Below are positions 1-6,771 of a stretch of DNA of 64,000 nucleotides, one piece after another. The DNA is from Pseudomonadota bacterium. Lineage in GTDB: Bacteria; Pseudomonadota; Gammaproteobacteria; Acidiferrobacterales; UBA6901. The translations under genes were made by a program, and so were the position numbers. The stretch's first letter is position 1, and each line of letters starts with the position of its first letter. The stretch covers positions 1-64,000 of the forward strand of contig JAKASJ010000009.1 of NCBI GenBank assembly GCA_021819085.1, in the 5' to 3' direction. The notes below the pieces were generated by a model. That model ran no database searches and was not told the DNA's origin. It saw only the letters and a program-made list of their open reading frames with translations.

Positions 1-2
1 TG

Positions 3-222
3 ACCGGCGAAGAGATGGCTCGCCAACTCGGCATCTGCGTATCACAGGTCCATATCCTCGGTCGCGACGGCGTGCTACCGCGACAGTATTACGGCAACGA
101 GCAACGCTGTCTCTACCAACCGCTCAATGGCGCGGTCCTTGTCACCGGTCGCGGCGGACGCTATCGTTCGAGGCGCCCAACTTTAATCCCTGCTCCATCC
201 TCAACACAGGAGGCAATATGAA
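3..222 (+). pseudogene. C-terminal fragment of a recombinase-like protein
   Basis: Reading starts in-frame at the window edge, so the 5' part is missing. The first 40 residues contain a small helix-turn-helix (GEEMARQLGICVSQVHIL) followed by a block like NEQRCLYQPLNG. This resembles the C-terminal HTH of large serine-recombinase or IS-associated DNA-binding proteins. The sequence after residue 45 looks like degenerate read-through. It directly abuts an IS630 transposase fragment, so this is probably a junction of two broken mobile genes. The family call is from memory of the pattern and is tentative. Confidence 0.35.
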
Positions 223-468
223 GCATTCGCCTTGAACATGGTCGAGCGTTTCTTCCGTGATATCACCACCGCGCGGCTTTGTCGGGGCGTGTTCACCAGC
301 GTACCGAATCTGGTTGCCGCCATCGATGACTACGTCGCTCATCACAACACCAAACCCAAACCTTTCATCTGGACCAAGAGTGCTCGCGATATTCTGGAAA
401 AGGTCATCCGCGCTAACAGCCGCTTAAGTTCCAAACAGAATGCAACACTAGTTATTGCGCGAGAATAA
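223..468 (+). pseudogene. IS630-family transposase, C-terminal fragment
   Basis: The translation from about 232 (MVERFFRDITTARLCRG) shows the end of an IS630/Tc1-mariner-like DDE transposase. It has the conserved NxVERFF block that carries the final catalytic Glu and then the typical AIDDYVAHHNTKPKPFIWT tail. Only about 78 of roughly 340 residues remain, so it is not functional. The N-terminal two thirds are missing and the sequence joins the recombinase-like fragment at about 222. It is the left-most identifiable piece of the mobile-element graveyard that fills the first 12 kb. Confidence 0.75.
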
Positions 469-475
469 TCTTCAT

Positions 476-505
476 ATATGGCGCAATACAACTATTGCGC
501 CATAT
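476..505. repeat. perfect 13-bp inverted repeat with 4-nt loop
   Basis: ATATGGCGCAATA at 476-488 and its exact reverse complement at 493-505 flank the loop CAAC. It lies 8 bp after the IS630 fragment stop. It could be an operator, a terminator without a T tract, or an IS end. The remaining bases 506-702 show no recognisable gene. Confidence 0.6.
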
Positions 506-702
506 TATGTGGCGCGTAATGGAATTGGAACGCGTAGGACTGGAAGGTTGAAGTGGTGGGTGCGCCTTGGGTCCCATCTCCAGTTATGCTGGCGGCACTC
601 CCACCGCCACACGACAAAGCGCTGGAATCCACAAGCGTGGTCCAATAGTAATAGTCGATGTGGTATATCCCGGACAGACCCCGATACCAAGAGATCATCG
701 GA

Positions 703-1578
703 TCACATTCCTGCTGCCCCTTTGCTCTGCCGCGCGAGACGCAAAGGTTCCGCAACGAAGCGGCGCACTTCCGCAATGACCTCGTCCAGCGCCGGCGCGT
801 CAAGCCGGTTCTTGCTGAGAAAGGCCTTCCACTGGGCTCGCTTCGCTGCATCCTGCGCAAACTCATCACTCAGTCCAAGCGGCATACCCTCAGGCAGCGT
901 CGTTCGGCGGCGCGCAAACGTCGCCGCGATCGCCTTTCCCAACAACTGCACATCCAGCACCCCTTCGCGTGCCAGGGCGCGCAGATCGAAGTAGTCCTTC
1001 ATCCGGCTGTTGGCCATGCCAAGGCTCACCATTGCCTCCAGCTTTTCGGCCACGACTGCTGCACGAGGATAGACGCGCAAGCGTGGCGGCGGCTGATCCT
1101 CCAGCAATGTCGGATAGACCGCCTCCTCCGGTCCCGGCGTGACCGCGTCGCCGTAGCCCACGTCGAACTGCACTGTGCAGCGCGCCTTCCCAAGTCTCCC
1201 TATCAACCGCACGCGCAGACCGCCATAGCGGGCATCCTCGCGGATTTCCTTGATGGAGATCGATGCCGGGTCATACTCCATGCCGTCGTCCACGGCAACA
1301 CCGCAGATTTCGTGTATCGTGGCCGCCAATGCCTCGATGTCCACCGGCCCGAAGCCGAGAAAGTCCGCATCGTGCGTGGGCCGATGCGGCACGTCGAACC
1401 ACAAATCGAACAGCAATGCGCCTTTCAGCCAGTAGATATCACGCGCCGGTACCAGAGACAGGCGATAGAGAAAGCGCTCAATCGCATAGCGCATCAGGAT
1501 CAGGTTAAAGTCCTCGCCGCGCGCCTTGGCACGGTTCAAGAGCCGCGCATGAATCGACGCGGCCCGGCCCGTGGTCAC
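703..1578 (-). CDS. abiEii: AbiEii-type nucleotidyltransferase toxin
   Basis: This is the toxin of the type IV AbiE toxin-antitoxin and phage-abortive-infection system, a DNA polymerase-beta-like nucleotidyltransferase. The 291-aa product has the fold's first motif (KGALLFDLWFDVPHRPTHDADFLG region, residues about 70-90, with the acidic DAD pair) and the later KDYFDLRAL block near residue 210. I chose the GTG at 1578 because it overlaps the abiEi stop as GTGA, typical of translational coupling. A longer reading to 1641 would lie inside abiEi. The gene appears intact. It is co-transcribed with and downstream of the antitoxin, as in characterised abiE operons. Confidence 0.88.
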   Translation of the reverse strand: MTTGRAASIHARLLNRAKARGEDFNLILMRYAIERFLYRLSLVPARDIYWLKGALLFDLWFDVPHRPTHDADFLGFGPVDIEALAATIHEICGVAVDDGMEYDPASISIKEIREDARYGGLRVRLIGRLGKARCTVQFDVGYGDAVTPGPEEAVYPTLLEDQPPPRLRVYPRAAVVAEKLEAMVSLGMANSRMKDYFDLRALAREGVLDVQLLGKAIAATFARRRTTLPEGMPLGLSDEFAQDAAKRAQWKAFLSKNRLDAPALDEVIAEVRRFVAEPLRLARQSKGAAGM

Positions 1579-2174
1579 GCCACCGCCTCCAGATACGGCC
1601 GCATCACGTTGGCCACGCGGTTGATTTTCGCATAGCGCCACAGCTCCTCGGCGCTCGCCTTCTTCGCACGGCGCGCCTCACGCAGCGCCTCCAGTGCTAC
1701 ATCCAGCCCAATCTTGTTGCGGAACTTGAAGCAGTCGGCCACCGTCTTGGCCACGCTGGTGACACGAACCTTCGTCCCATCGACTGGGTGGGTCTCCACG
1801 CCGGCCGTCAGCGCGGCATCGGAGAAACGCACCGTGCGCAGCGGCGGGTAATCCAGCCGTGGCGGGTGTTCCTTGTTACCGATGGCGATCCAGACTTCGA
1901 ACGGTGCCTGGGTGGTCAACTCGTGAAAGCGCAGTGCCGAAAGCAGGCAGAACAGCACGCCGGGTGCACGCTTTGCCACCGTCACCAGTGCGCCATGCTC
2001 GCCGCTCTGGTAGCCGGGCATGGCATACAGGCCGCGCCCCACCCGCACCAGCTGGCCGGCGGCCACCATGCGCGAGAGTTGGCTACGGGTGATACCGGCC
2101 GCGACCAGTTCCCGTGACCGGGCCGGGCCGGCACGGCGAAGCAGAGTTTGGACGCGGCGTTCAGTAGGGGTCAT
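1575..2174 (-). CDS. abiEi: AbiEi-type antitoxin / transcriptional repressor
   Basis: This 199-aa protein has an N-terminal winged HTH (residues 1-60, RSRELVAAGITRSQLSRMV, then VRVGRGLYAMPGY) and a C-terminal antitoxin domain (VTSVAKTVADCFKFRNKIG). That is the AbiEi architecture. AbiEi proteins neutralise AbiEii and repress their own promoter by binding inverted repeats. A perfect 13-bp inverted repeat lies immediately upstream (2184-2229). The gene overlaps abiEii by 4 bp. Both members look intact, in contrast to three neighbouring toxin genes that carry frameshifts. Confidence 0.88.
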   Translation of the reverse strand: MTPTERRVQTLLRRAGPARSRELVAAGITRSQLSRMVAAGQLVRVGRGLYAMPGYQSGEHGALVTVAKRAPGVLFCLLSALRFHELTTQAPFEVWIAIGNKEHPPRLDYPPLRTVRFSDAALTAGVETHPVDGTKVRVTSVAKTVADCFKFRNKIGLDVALEALREARRAKKASAEELWRYAKINRVANVMRPYLEAVA

Positions 2175-2183
2175 GCCGGCATT

Positions 2184-2229
2184 GTTCCATAGTTTCGGTA
2201 GTTATGTGCATATACTGAAACTATGGAAC
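2184..2229 (-). promoter_or_regulatory. AbiEi operator: 13-bp inverted repeat
   Basis: GTTCCATAGTTTC at 2184-2196 is repeated in exact inverted orientation at 2217-2229, with 20 bp between. The near arm starts 10 bp upstream of the abiEi ATG. Binding of AbiEi to inverted repeats in its own promoter is established for the family; assignment of this repeat as that operator is inference. Confidence 0.7.
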
Positions 2230-2443
2230 GCGTCCCGGCAAACTAAACTGTTAAACAAACCAATGCCTTGCAGCGCCCCACGGTTTGCCAAACCTGCAGA
2301 AAACTGCGGAGATCTGCGTTGACCGAGAATTAGCTGGCAAGAATCTGGCAAAATGCGTAACTACCAAAAACGTTGTGCCACGCGCCGCCACGCATGGAAA
2401 TCGGCGCATCGGGTTCGGCTCGATCCTCTGCTATAATTTGCAC

Positions 2444-2635
2444 ATGGATCAGAAACCGCTCATTGAGACCAACCCGTATCTACGCGACCCGGTAAGATTC
2501 CGGAAGGCACTGATTAGGAGCGTCGCCAGCTCCACTGCCATCGAGACCGGCGCTCCAGTTGGATCAATCGCCCGCATGCTGGGTGAAGATCAGAAAACCG
2601 CGCCGCTCACGAATCAGAAAGGCTCCGCTCGATAA
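2444..2635 (+). CDS. small hypothetical protein with Fic-like SSxAIE motif
   Basis: The 63-aa product starts MDQKPLIETNPYLRDP and contains SVASSTAIETGAPVGSI, which resembles the short (S/T)SxIEG-type segments seen before Fic domains. A perfect TATAAT sits at 2432-2437, only 6 bp before the ATG, so the message may be nearly leaderless. The 3' end overlaps the convergent fic gene by 29 bp, so transcription of one reads antisense into the other. I do not recognise a named family. It could be a small Fic partner or antitoxin. Confidence 0.5.
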   Translation: MDQKPLIETNPYLRDPVRFRKALIRSVASSTAIETGAPVGSIARMLGEDQKTAPLTNQKGSAR

Positions 2636-3301
2636 CCTCGGCAAATAGTCGCTCCATCGGCTTGTAGTTCTTGTCCAGACCCATCTGCACCGCGGCGAAA
2701 TACTCTGGCTTCCTTTTCTCTGCAATCAAGCTAAAGTCCAGCAGTGGCAATCCTGCTTGCAGCGCCATCAGAATCGACAGAATACGCGCGACCCGACCGT
2801 TTCCTTCGCGAAAAGGATGGATAAGGACGAGCTCCACGTGTGTTTCCGCGAGCGCTCGAACCACGTGCGCGCGATCCTTGAAATTGCACGGTGTGTTCCG
2901 CTGCAATACGTCACGCTCGAACTGCGCCATGAGCGGCGGCACCTGCGCCGCCGGGCAAATGGGAAGTCGCCCTTGCTGACGTTCAGCCGCCGATATTCAC
3001 CGGCCCACTCATAAATCCCGCCAAGCCAGGCCTTGTGTACCGCGCAGATATCAGTTTCCGTAAACCGATGGCGCTCGTCATAGTGACCGACGAGCCCCAC
3101 TAACGCCCTTTCTAGCGCACGGGTCTCGGTATCGTCCATCACCTTCGAAGATTTGATGCCAAGCCGATTCTTGAGTACCTGTTCATCCGAACCCGGCTCG
3201 AACTGGGCTTCCGTCAGACCCGAGACATCGTATCGACCGTCTTTTTTCAATCTGTCACCTGGGCCTGGCGAATTTCTACTTTGTACCATAATCCAAAACA
3301 A
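2607..3301 (-). pseudogene. fic: Fic/DOC-family protein, frameshifted
   Basis: Two overlapping frames together encode one Fic protein of about 230 aa. The first part (3301 to about 2955) reads to NVSKGDFPFA. The second (about 2955 to 2607) resumes with QVPPLMAQFE and holds the complete Fic motif HPFREGNGRVAR, including the catalytic His. A one-base deletion in a C run (plus-strand GGG at 2953-2955) explains the shift: restoring one C gives FPFAPAAQVPPLM. Fic proteins transfer AMP or related groups onto target proteins. An internal ATG at 3289 is an alternative start. The gene is either inactivated or carries a sequencing error. Confidence 0.82.
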
Positions 3302-3629
3302 ATTCGCAGTCTTGCCACGTCGCGCGCACCCGCTCGACTGAAGTGACCCACGCTATAAGACGAATTTTCCTGGTCAGTCAGACCTTTCTCTGACAAACCG
3401 GTTTCCGCGTTCTGACTGCACGACGATGCAATCTAGCAGCTCCCGGGCATGCCGCCGCCTGGGGGTGTGGTGGTGATCGCAAAGCCGGGAGCACTTTCAC
3501 CTGCGTGCGGTGCGCGGTAGGTATTGGGCACGATCGTGGCAAGATCGGCCAGCGGCGTTGCGACGCTGTGCACCGGAGTGCCCTCTTCCCGTTGATGTCG
3601 CACACCGTTCGAGGACCGGCAGGATCACC
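3302..3629. other. no recognisable gene
   Basis: Short overlapping reading frames occur on both strands but none has a recognisable motif or convincing ribosome binding site. This is probably the upstream region of fic plus degraded island sequence. Confidence 0.5.
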
Positions 3630-3824
3630 ATGCGCTTCTCAGCAGCGGAGTTAGAGAGCTTGATCGCTGCGACTGAGAAGGCATGCGGAGCTGACTCCGG
3701 CAAAAGTCCCGCACTGGTACTGTTGAAACAACAAGCGGTTAAGGCTGTCGCACTAACTGCTTGCGCGTACTGCGAGAAATGGCGCGCCCGGAGAGATTCG
3801 GGCTCCCGACCACCTGGTTCGTAG
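3630..3824 (+). CDS. short doubtful ORF running into the tRNA-Arg fragment
   Basis: ATG at 3630 opens a 64-aa frame beginning MRFSAAELESLIAATEKACG. Its last 15 residues (WRARRDSGSRPPGS) are simply translation of the tRNA-Arg 3' fragment, a common artefact next to integration sites. The first 45 residues are Ala/Leu-rich and helical and could be the tail of a real gene whose end was replaced by integration. No family is recognised. Confidence 0.25.
   Translation: MRFSAAELESLIAATEKACGADSGKSPALVLLKQQAVKAVALTACAYCEKWRARRDSGSRPPGS
3780..3824 (-). repeat. att-like 3' half of tRNA-Arg(ACG), copy 1
   Basis: On the minus strand these 45 bases run from the anticodon loop (CTACGAACC, anticodon ACG) through the T arm (GTTCGAATC-like, here changed at two positions) to the 3' end GGGCGCGCCA. 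The 5' half of the tRNA is absent: what follows on the plus strand does not match a tRNA-Arg D arm. Tyrosine recombinases often use tRNA 3' halves as attachment sites, so this is read as an att remnant. Confidence 0.8.
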
Positions 3825-4023
3825 TTTGTATCTTGAATTTAACGGTTTGTTTTACTGGCACAACGGGAGCTGCCCGTTCCGCCTTGCTGTACCGTTTTGT
3901 GCTGATTCGCCGGGTTGAGTCCCCGAAAAGTCCCCGAAGCAATTGGACTGATCGTCACGATTGGAAAAGAATTTTTGCGAGCATGTTTGGACACGATCGC
4001 CCCAATTCGCCCGTGACGCTGAA

Positions 4024-4419
4024 TCACTTTGCCCCAGCCACGCCCACTCGCGCGATATATCCCGAGCGCGACTCACCGGCGCGCTTGGCTGCGTCATCGA
4101 TCACGCGCAGGACGCGCCGCGGCAACGTAATGTTGATCCGCTCAATCTTGTCATCAATCTCGCTCAGATCTGCCTCAACGAGCGCCCAAGTCCATCCTTT
4201 CCACTGACGCTTCTTCACGTGCTCTTCAAGCGGATGCGGCGCCGGTATCGCTTCCTTTTCGTCCAATAATCCCTCTAGATGCAGAAGAATCGCCTCTTTG
4301 GCATTAACCAGTGCATCATCCAGCGTATCGCCGGCCGAGAAGCATCCCGGAAGATCTGGAACCACGACACCATAGGCATGTCTCTTGTCGCCTTTCTCGA
4401 TCGCCACTGCGTAACGCAT
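4024..4419 (-). CDS. hicB: HicB-family antitoxin
   Basis: The 131-aa product shows the HicB fold: N-terminal partial RNase H-like domain (MRYAVAIEKGD, then YGVVVPDLPGCFSAGDT, NAKEAILLHLE) and a C-terminal ribbon-helix-helix-like segment (INITLPRRVLRVIDDAAKRAGESRSGYIARV). A strong ribosome binding site (AGGAGAT) precedes the ATG. It lies 9 bp downstream of hicA. HicB normally neutralises the HicA mRNA interferase and autorepresses through its DNA-binding tail. It is intact, while its toxin partner is frameshifted. Confidence 0.9.
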   Translation of the reverse strand: MRYAVAIEKGDKRHAYGVVVPDLPGCFSAGDTLDDALVNAKEAILLHLEGLLDEKEAIPAPHPLEEHVKKRQWKGWTWALVEADLSEIDDKIERINITLPRRVLRVIDDAAKRAGESRSGYIARVGVAGAK

Positions 4420-4428
4420 AATTATCTC

Positions 4429-4621
4429 CTACCTCAGCCCTGCCTGCGCACGTATTGCCTTTACCAGACCGATCCCCAGATCCTTTTTTTCGCGGTATCG
4501 TTACTGTTCCGGGTTTCTGGGGGTGCTTGAACTGATGGCGACTACCGCGGACGCGGACGCGTTGCCAACCATACTTTTCCAATTCCCGGATGAGTTCCGG
4601 GCTATTCAAAGTGTGTATCAT
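4429..4621 (-). pseudogene. hicA: HicA-family mRNA interferase toxin, frameshifted
   Basis: The N-terminal part reads NSPELIRELEKYGWQRVRV then RGSRHQFKHP, with the catalytic His of the HicA dsRNA-binding-like fold. After TVTIPRKK the frame is lost. One base removed from a run of seven A (minus strand, just after the CCGCG at about 4495) restores KKDLGIGLVKAIRAQAGLR and a stop at 4429. The total length of 193 nt equals 3n+1, consistent with one inserted base. Start may be the ATG at 4621 or an in-frame TTG four codons later. The gene precedes hicB by 9 bp. Confidence 0.82.
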
Positions 4622-4627
4622 ACACAC
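4611..4627 (-). promoter_or_regulatory. hicAB operator palindrome
   Basis: GTGTGTATCATACACAC is a perfect 17-bp palindrome centred on 4619. It overlaps the ATG candidate of hicA, which favours the downstream TTG start and an autoregulatory operator in the leader. HicB autoregulation is known for the family; the site assignment is inference. Confidence 0.6.
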
Positions 4628-4658
4628 GCATAGCCTCAGGGAGCCAAAAGTTCCTGAC

Positions 4659-4718
4659 AAGCTCGGTGGCCGGGAGTCATCGGAGATGATGCGCCAGTAC
4701 GCACATCTCTTGGCCTAA
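4659..4718 (+). pseudogene. tyrosine-integrase C-terminal remnant
   Basis: The frame KLGGRESSEMMRQYAHLLA followed by TAA matches the end of phage-type integrases (LGGW-S-EMVRRYAHL) and contains the nucleophile Tyr. Reading through the TAA gives HLARHVEMI, a further match to the usual ending, so the stop looks like a decay mutation. The rest of the integrase is absent because hicA lies immediately to the left. An att-like fragment follows about 130 bp later, the normal integrase-att layout. Confidence 0.65.
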
Positions 4719-4841
4719 CATCTGGCCAGGCACGTGGAGATGATTGTCCTACCGCACACCGTCAGCGTACCGGTGGTGCCACTGAGACAAGGCGTGTGAC
4801 ACAGATCCGGCACAACCGCCTGGTTTTTGCGTCACGGAAGA

Positions 4842-4873
4842 CACGTAACTGCTTGAAAAATCTGGCGCGCCCG
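4842..4873 (-). repeat. partial att-like tRNA-Arg end, copy 2
   Basis: The plus strand reads CGTAACTGCTTGAAAAA then TCTGGCGCGCCCG, matching the flank and the first 11 tRNA bases of copy 4 (10040-10072). The rest of the tRNA half has been lost. The shared upstream flank shows it derives from the same attachment-site family rather than chance. Confidence 0.6.
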
Positions 4874-5006
4874 CAAGAGACGCTGTGCACCCCTGCTCCG
4901 GATGTGATGGGGTCAACCGGGGACGGGTGCAGGACGGGCCGACGAGGCTCATCGCCACATACCGCACACGCCTTTTGCATCGGCGGTAGACACGACCCGC
5001 GGACGT

Positions 5007-5021
5007 AGCTACAATGTAGCT
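5007..5021 (+). promoter_or_regulatory. relB operator palindrome
   Basis: AGCTACA at 5007-5013 and TGTAGCT at 5015-5021 form a perfect palindrome about the central A, 25 bp upstream of the antitoxin ATG. Position and symmetry fit the autoregulatory operator of a RelB/DinJ-type module. Confidence 0.6.
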
Positions 5022-5046
5022 TAATCTTTACCGCAGGAGCCTGACC

Positions 5047-5304
5047 ATGGCTACTGATAGTGTTGTTCGCGCCCGGATTGATGCCGCCACCAAAGACCAA
5101 GCCACGGAGGCACTGGCGGCGATGGGTCTGTCGGTCTCGGACGCGATTCGCCTGCTGCTGACGCGCGTGGCGGCCGACAAGGCGCTCCCGTTTTCCGTGA
5201 AAGTACCGAATGCCCGGACCCGTAAGGCGATCCAAGAGTTGAAACAGGGCAAGGGGAAACGATCCAAGTCTGCGCATGCACTCCTGAAGGATCTGGGTCT
5301 CTAA
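5047..5304 (+). CDS. relB: RelB/DinJ-family antitoxin
   Basis: The 85-aa product has the N-terminal ribbon-helix-helix of RelB/DinJ antitoxins (DSVVRARIDAATKDQATEAL, then MGLSVSDAIRLLLTRVA), which dimerises and binds the operator. A basic C-terminal tail would wrap the toxin. A good ribosome binding site (CAGGAG) lies 9 bp before the ATG. The stop is 1 bp before the toxin GTG. The antitoxin is intact although the toxin reading frame is not. Confidence 0.9.
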   Translation: MATDSVVRARIDAATKDQATEALAAMGLSVSDAIRLLLTRVAADKALPFSVKVPNARTRKAIQELKQGKGKRSKSAHALLKDLGL

Positions 5305-5305
5305 G

Positions 5306-5579
5306 GTGCGGACAGCCGTCTACTCCGGGGCATTCCGGCGGGACGTCAAACGCGCCCAGAAACGGGGCAAGGAGATGATGAAGCTGCGCGAACTCCTCAG
5401 GCTGCTGCTGGCCGGTGCTCCACTCCCGGACCGCTACTAAGGACCATCCGCTTAAGGGGGATTGGCACGGATACCGGGACGCCCACATTGAGCCTGATTG
5501 GCTGCTCATCTACCGCATCGTAGGTAACGAAGTCCGCTTGGCTCGAACCGGCACGCATGCCGATTTGTTCGATCAGTAA
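5306..5579 (+). pseudogene. yafQ: YafQ-family mRNA interferase toxin, frameshifted
   Basis: The first frame reads MRTAVYSGAFRRDVKRAQKR and ends PLPDRY followed by TAA. The next frame resumes KDHPLKGDWHGYRDAHIEPDW and continues LLIYRIVGNEVRLARTGTHADLFD, the complete YafQ C-terminus with the His and Asp residues used in RNA cleavage. One extra T at about 5438 (TACTAAG for TACAAG) explains the shift, and the total length of 274 nt is 3n+1. The gene starts 1 bp after relB and would be translationally coupled to it. Confidence 0.82.
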
Positions 5580-5912
5580 GAAAACATCTCCTTCTGGGCT
5601 TCCTGTCTAACGCCTCGACTTGCCTCGGGAGGCCCTACCCTTGCCGCGCGATTTGGCCGGCGTTCGATCCGCGACCGCCGCCAGACCGCTCAACACTACT
5701 GGGCACAGATCAGGAGTTTCAATCCGCGTCCGCTCAATCGAGCGGGCGATACAAAGAGCCACAAGATCCCTGATGGGGATCAGACTCGAACCATCACGAA
5801 ACTTGGCCACCAGAGATGGAATCACCATCAAGAAAGGTAGTCATGCTCATCCGTAATCATAACTGCTGAAAAAAATGTAGTCTTATCAAGGGACCCGCTC
5901 GCTACCACGGAC
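5580..5912. other. degraded intergenic region
   Basis: There is no convincing gene. A minus-strand frame (5607-5831) encoding an Arg/Lys-rich 74-aa peptide is possible but has no recognised domain. The only structured feature is the 37-bp repeat at 5716-5752. Confidence 0.45.
5716..5752. repeat. 37-bp element with internal hairpin, copy 1
   Basis: It begins GTTTCAATCCGCG, contains the dyad CCGCTC-AATC-GAGCGG and ends GGGCGATAC. A second copy at 63860-63896 matches 33 of 37 positions. The start GTTTCAATCC, length and central dyad resemble a CRISPR repeat, but there is no array and no cas gene. On the minus strand it can also be read as protein (IARSIExxRIET), and two of four differences are synonymous, so a shared coding remnant is equally possible. 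Confidence 0.5.
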
Positions 5913-5915
5913 GCC

Positions 5916-6009
5916 TTGCGATCGCTTCTGTTTCTGTTGATTCATACCTTCACCACACTCACCCGACTGCCCGGCCCGGGTGGGATCCGGTTGGTTGTGG
6001 CCGAGAACC
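5916..6009 (+). pseudogene. N-terminal fragment of an rve-type IS transposase
   Basis: The translation RSLLFLLIHTFTTLTRLPGP then GGIRLVVAENL matches the first 30 residues of the intact transposase at 8930 (KELFVLMAHLLTTLVKL, QPGGARAVAAES). Similarity stops exactly at the long inverted repeat starting at 6010. Confidence 0.6.
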
Positions 6010-6068
6010 TGTGTATGTCGAATTCACAATCATGCCGGTGGGGCATGATTGTGAATTCGACATACACA
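6010..6068. repeat. perfect 27-bp inverted repeat (59-bp hairpin)
   Basis: The arm at 6010-6036 (TGTGTATGTCGAATTC... ATGCC) is repeated without mismatch in inverted orientation at 6042-6068 around the loop GGTGG. It interrupts the IS fragment on its left and lies 22 bp from the higA-like stop on its right. There is no T tract. It could be two fused IS ends, a MITE, or a structured RNA. Confidence 0.75.
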
Positions 6069-6089
6069 ACTCAGCAGCGCCGCAAACGA

Positions 6090-6419
6090 TCACGCCGCCC
6101 GGCGGCTGCCGCGAGCCGAGCGAATACGGCCTTGGGCGGTCGTGGCGTGAAGCTTAAGCCCCAGCGCCCGCACAACCTTGAGCACCGTCCCAAGTTCCGG
6201 GTTACCCTTGGATGAGAGGGCCTTGTACAGGCTCTCGCGCCCCATCCCGGTTTTGCGGGCGATAGCGCTCATACCTTTGGCGCGGGCGATGTCGCCCAAG
6301 GCCGCCGCAACGAGCGCCGGGTCGCCATCTTCGAGCACGGCCTCCAGGTACGCGGCCATGTCGGCCTCGGTCTCCAGATGTTCAGTCACGTCCCAAGAAC
6401 GGGTTTTGGTCTTCGCCAT
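6090..6419 (-). CDS. HigA-like addiction-module antidote (XRE family)
   Basis: The 109-aa product carries a Cro/C1-type HTH (IARAKGMSAIARKTGMGRESLYKALS) within the layout of COG3636-type addiction-module antidotes: N-terminal YLEAVLEDGDPALVAAALGD, then the HTH, then NPELGTVLKVVRALGLKL. It is the second gene of the pair, 9 bp after the toxin, as usual for this toxin-first arrangement. It should neutralise the toxin and repress the operon through the palindrome at 6730-6751. Confidence 0.87.
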   Translation of the reverse strand: MAKTKTRSWDVTEHLETEADMAAYLEAVLEDGDPALVAAALGDIARAKGMSAIARKTGMGRESLYKALSSKGNPELGTVLKVVRALGLKLHATTAQGRIRSARGSRRAA

Positions 6420-6428
6420 GACAACCTC

Positions 6429-6719
6429 CTACAATTCGCGCGCCAACGCTTGGGCGAGCTTGATGTCCCGGTTCTGCGTGCGTTTGTCGCCGCCGGCGAG
6501 CAGGACCACGAGGGCCTGGCCGCGTTGCACGAAGTACACCCGATAGCCGGGGCCGTAATCGATCCGCAGTTCCGACACACCTTCTCTCACCGACTTCACA
6601 TCACCGGGGTTGCCCAAGGACAACCGGCGGAGGCGCGCGTCGATGCGAGCCCGCGCCTGTCGATCGCGCAGGGCTGTGAACCATCGCGCATACTCATCGG
6701 TCTGGCGGATTTCGATCAC
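6429..6719 (-). CDS. RelE/ParE-superfamily toxin (COG3657 type)
   Basis: The intact 96-aa product reads EIRQTDEYARWFTALRDRQA, then ARIDARLRRL, GNPGDVKSVREGVSELRID, YGPGYRVYFVQRG and LLAGGDKRTQNRDI. These are the blocks of COG3657 HigB/RelE-like toxins. Such toxins are usually ribosome-dependent mRNA endonucleases. The partner antidote follows 9 bp downstream. The operon starts behind an 8-bp-arm palindrome. Confidence 0.88.
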   Translation of the reverse strand: MIEIRQTDEYARWFTALRDRQARARIDARLRRLSLGNPGDVKSVREGVSELRIDYGPGYRVYFVQRGQALVVLLAGGDKRTQNRDIKLAQALAREL

Positions 6720-6729
6720 GGTTTTTAAA

Positions 6730-6751
6730 ACTGTATCTCATACGATACAGT
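6730..6751 (-). promoter_or_regulatory. operator of the COG3657/COG3636 TA pair
   Basis: ACTGTATC (6730-6737) and GATACAGT (6744-6751) are exact inverted repeats with a 6-bp spacer, starting 11 bp upstream of the toxin ATG. Confidence 0.6.
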
Positions 6752-6771
6752 CAGTCAAGCGGCCTATGTTG

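Noticed and set aside
3378-3605. 75-aa minus-strand ORF
   Set aside because: Short, Arg-rich, no motif and no start context.
4429-4621. programmed -1 ribosomal frameshift in hicA at A-AAA-AAA
   Set aside because: The heptamer would shift into the -1 frame, but the restored HicA sequence needs the +1 frame, so an indel or transcript slippage fits better.
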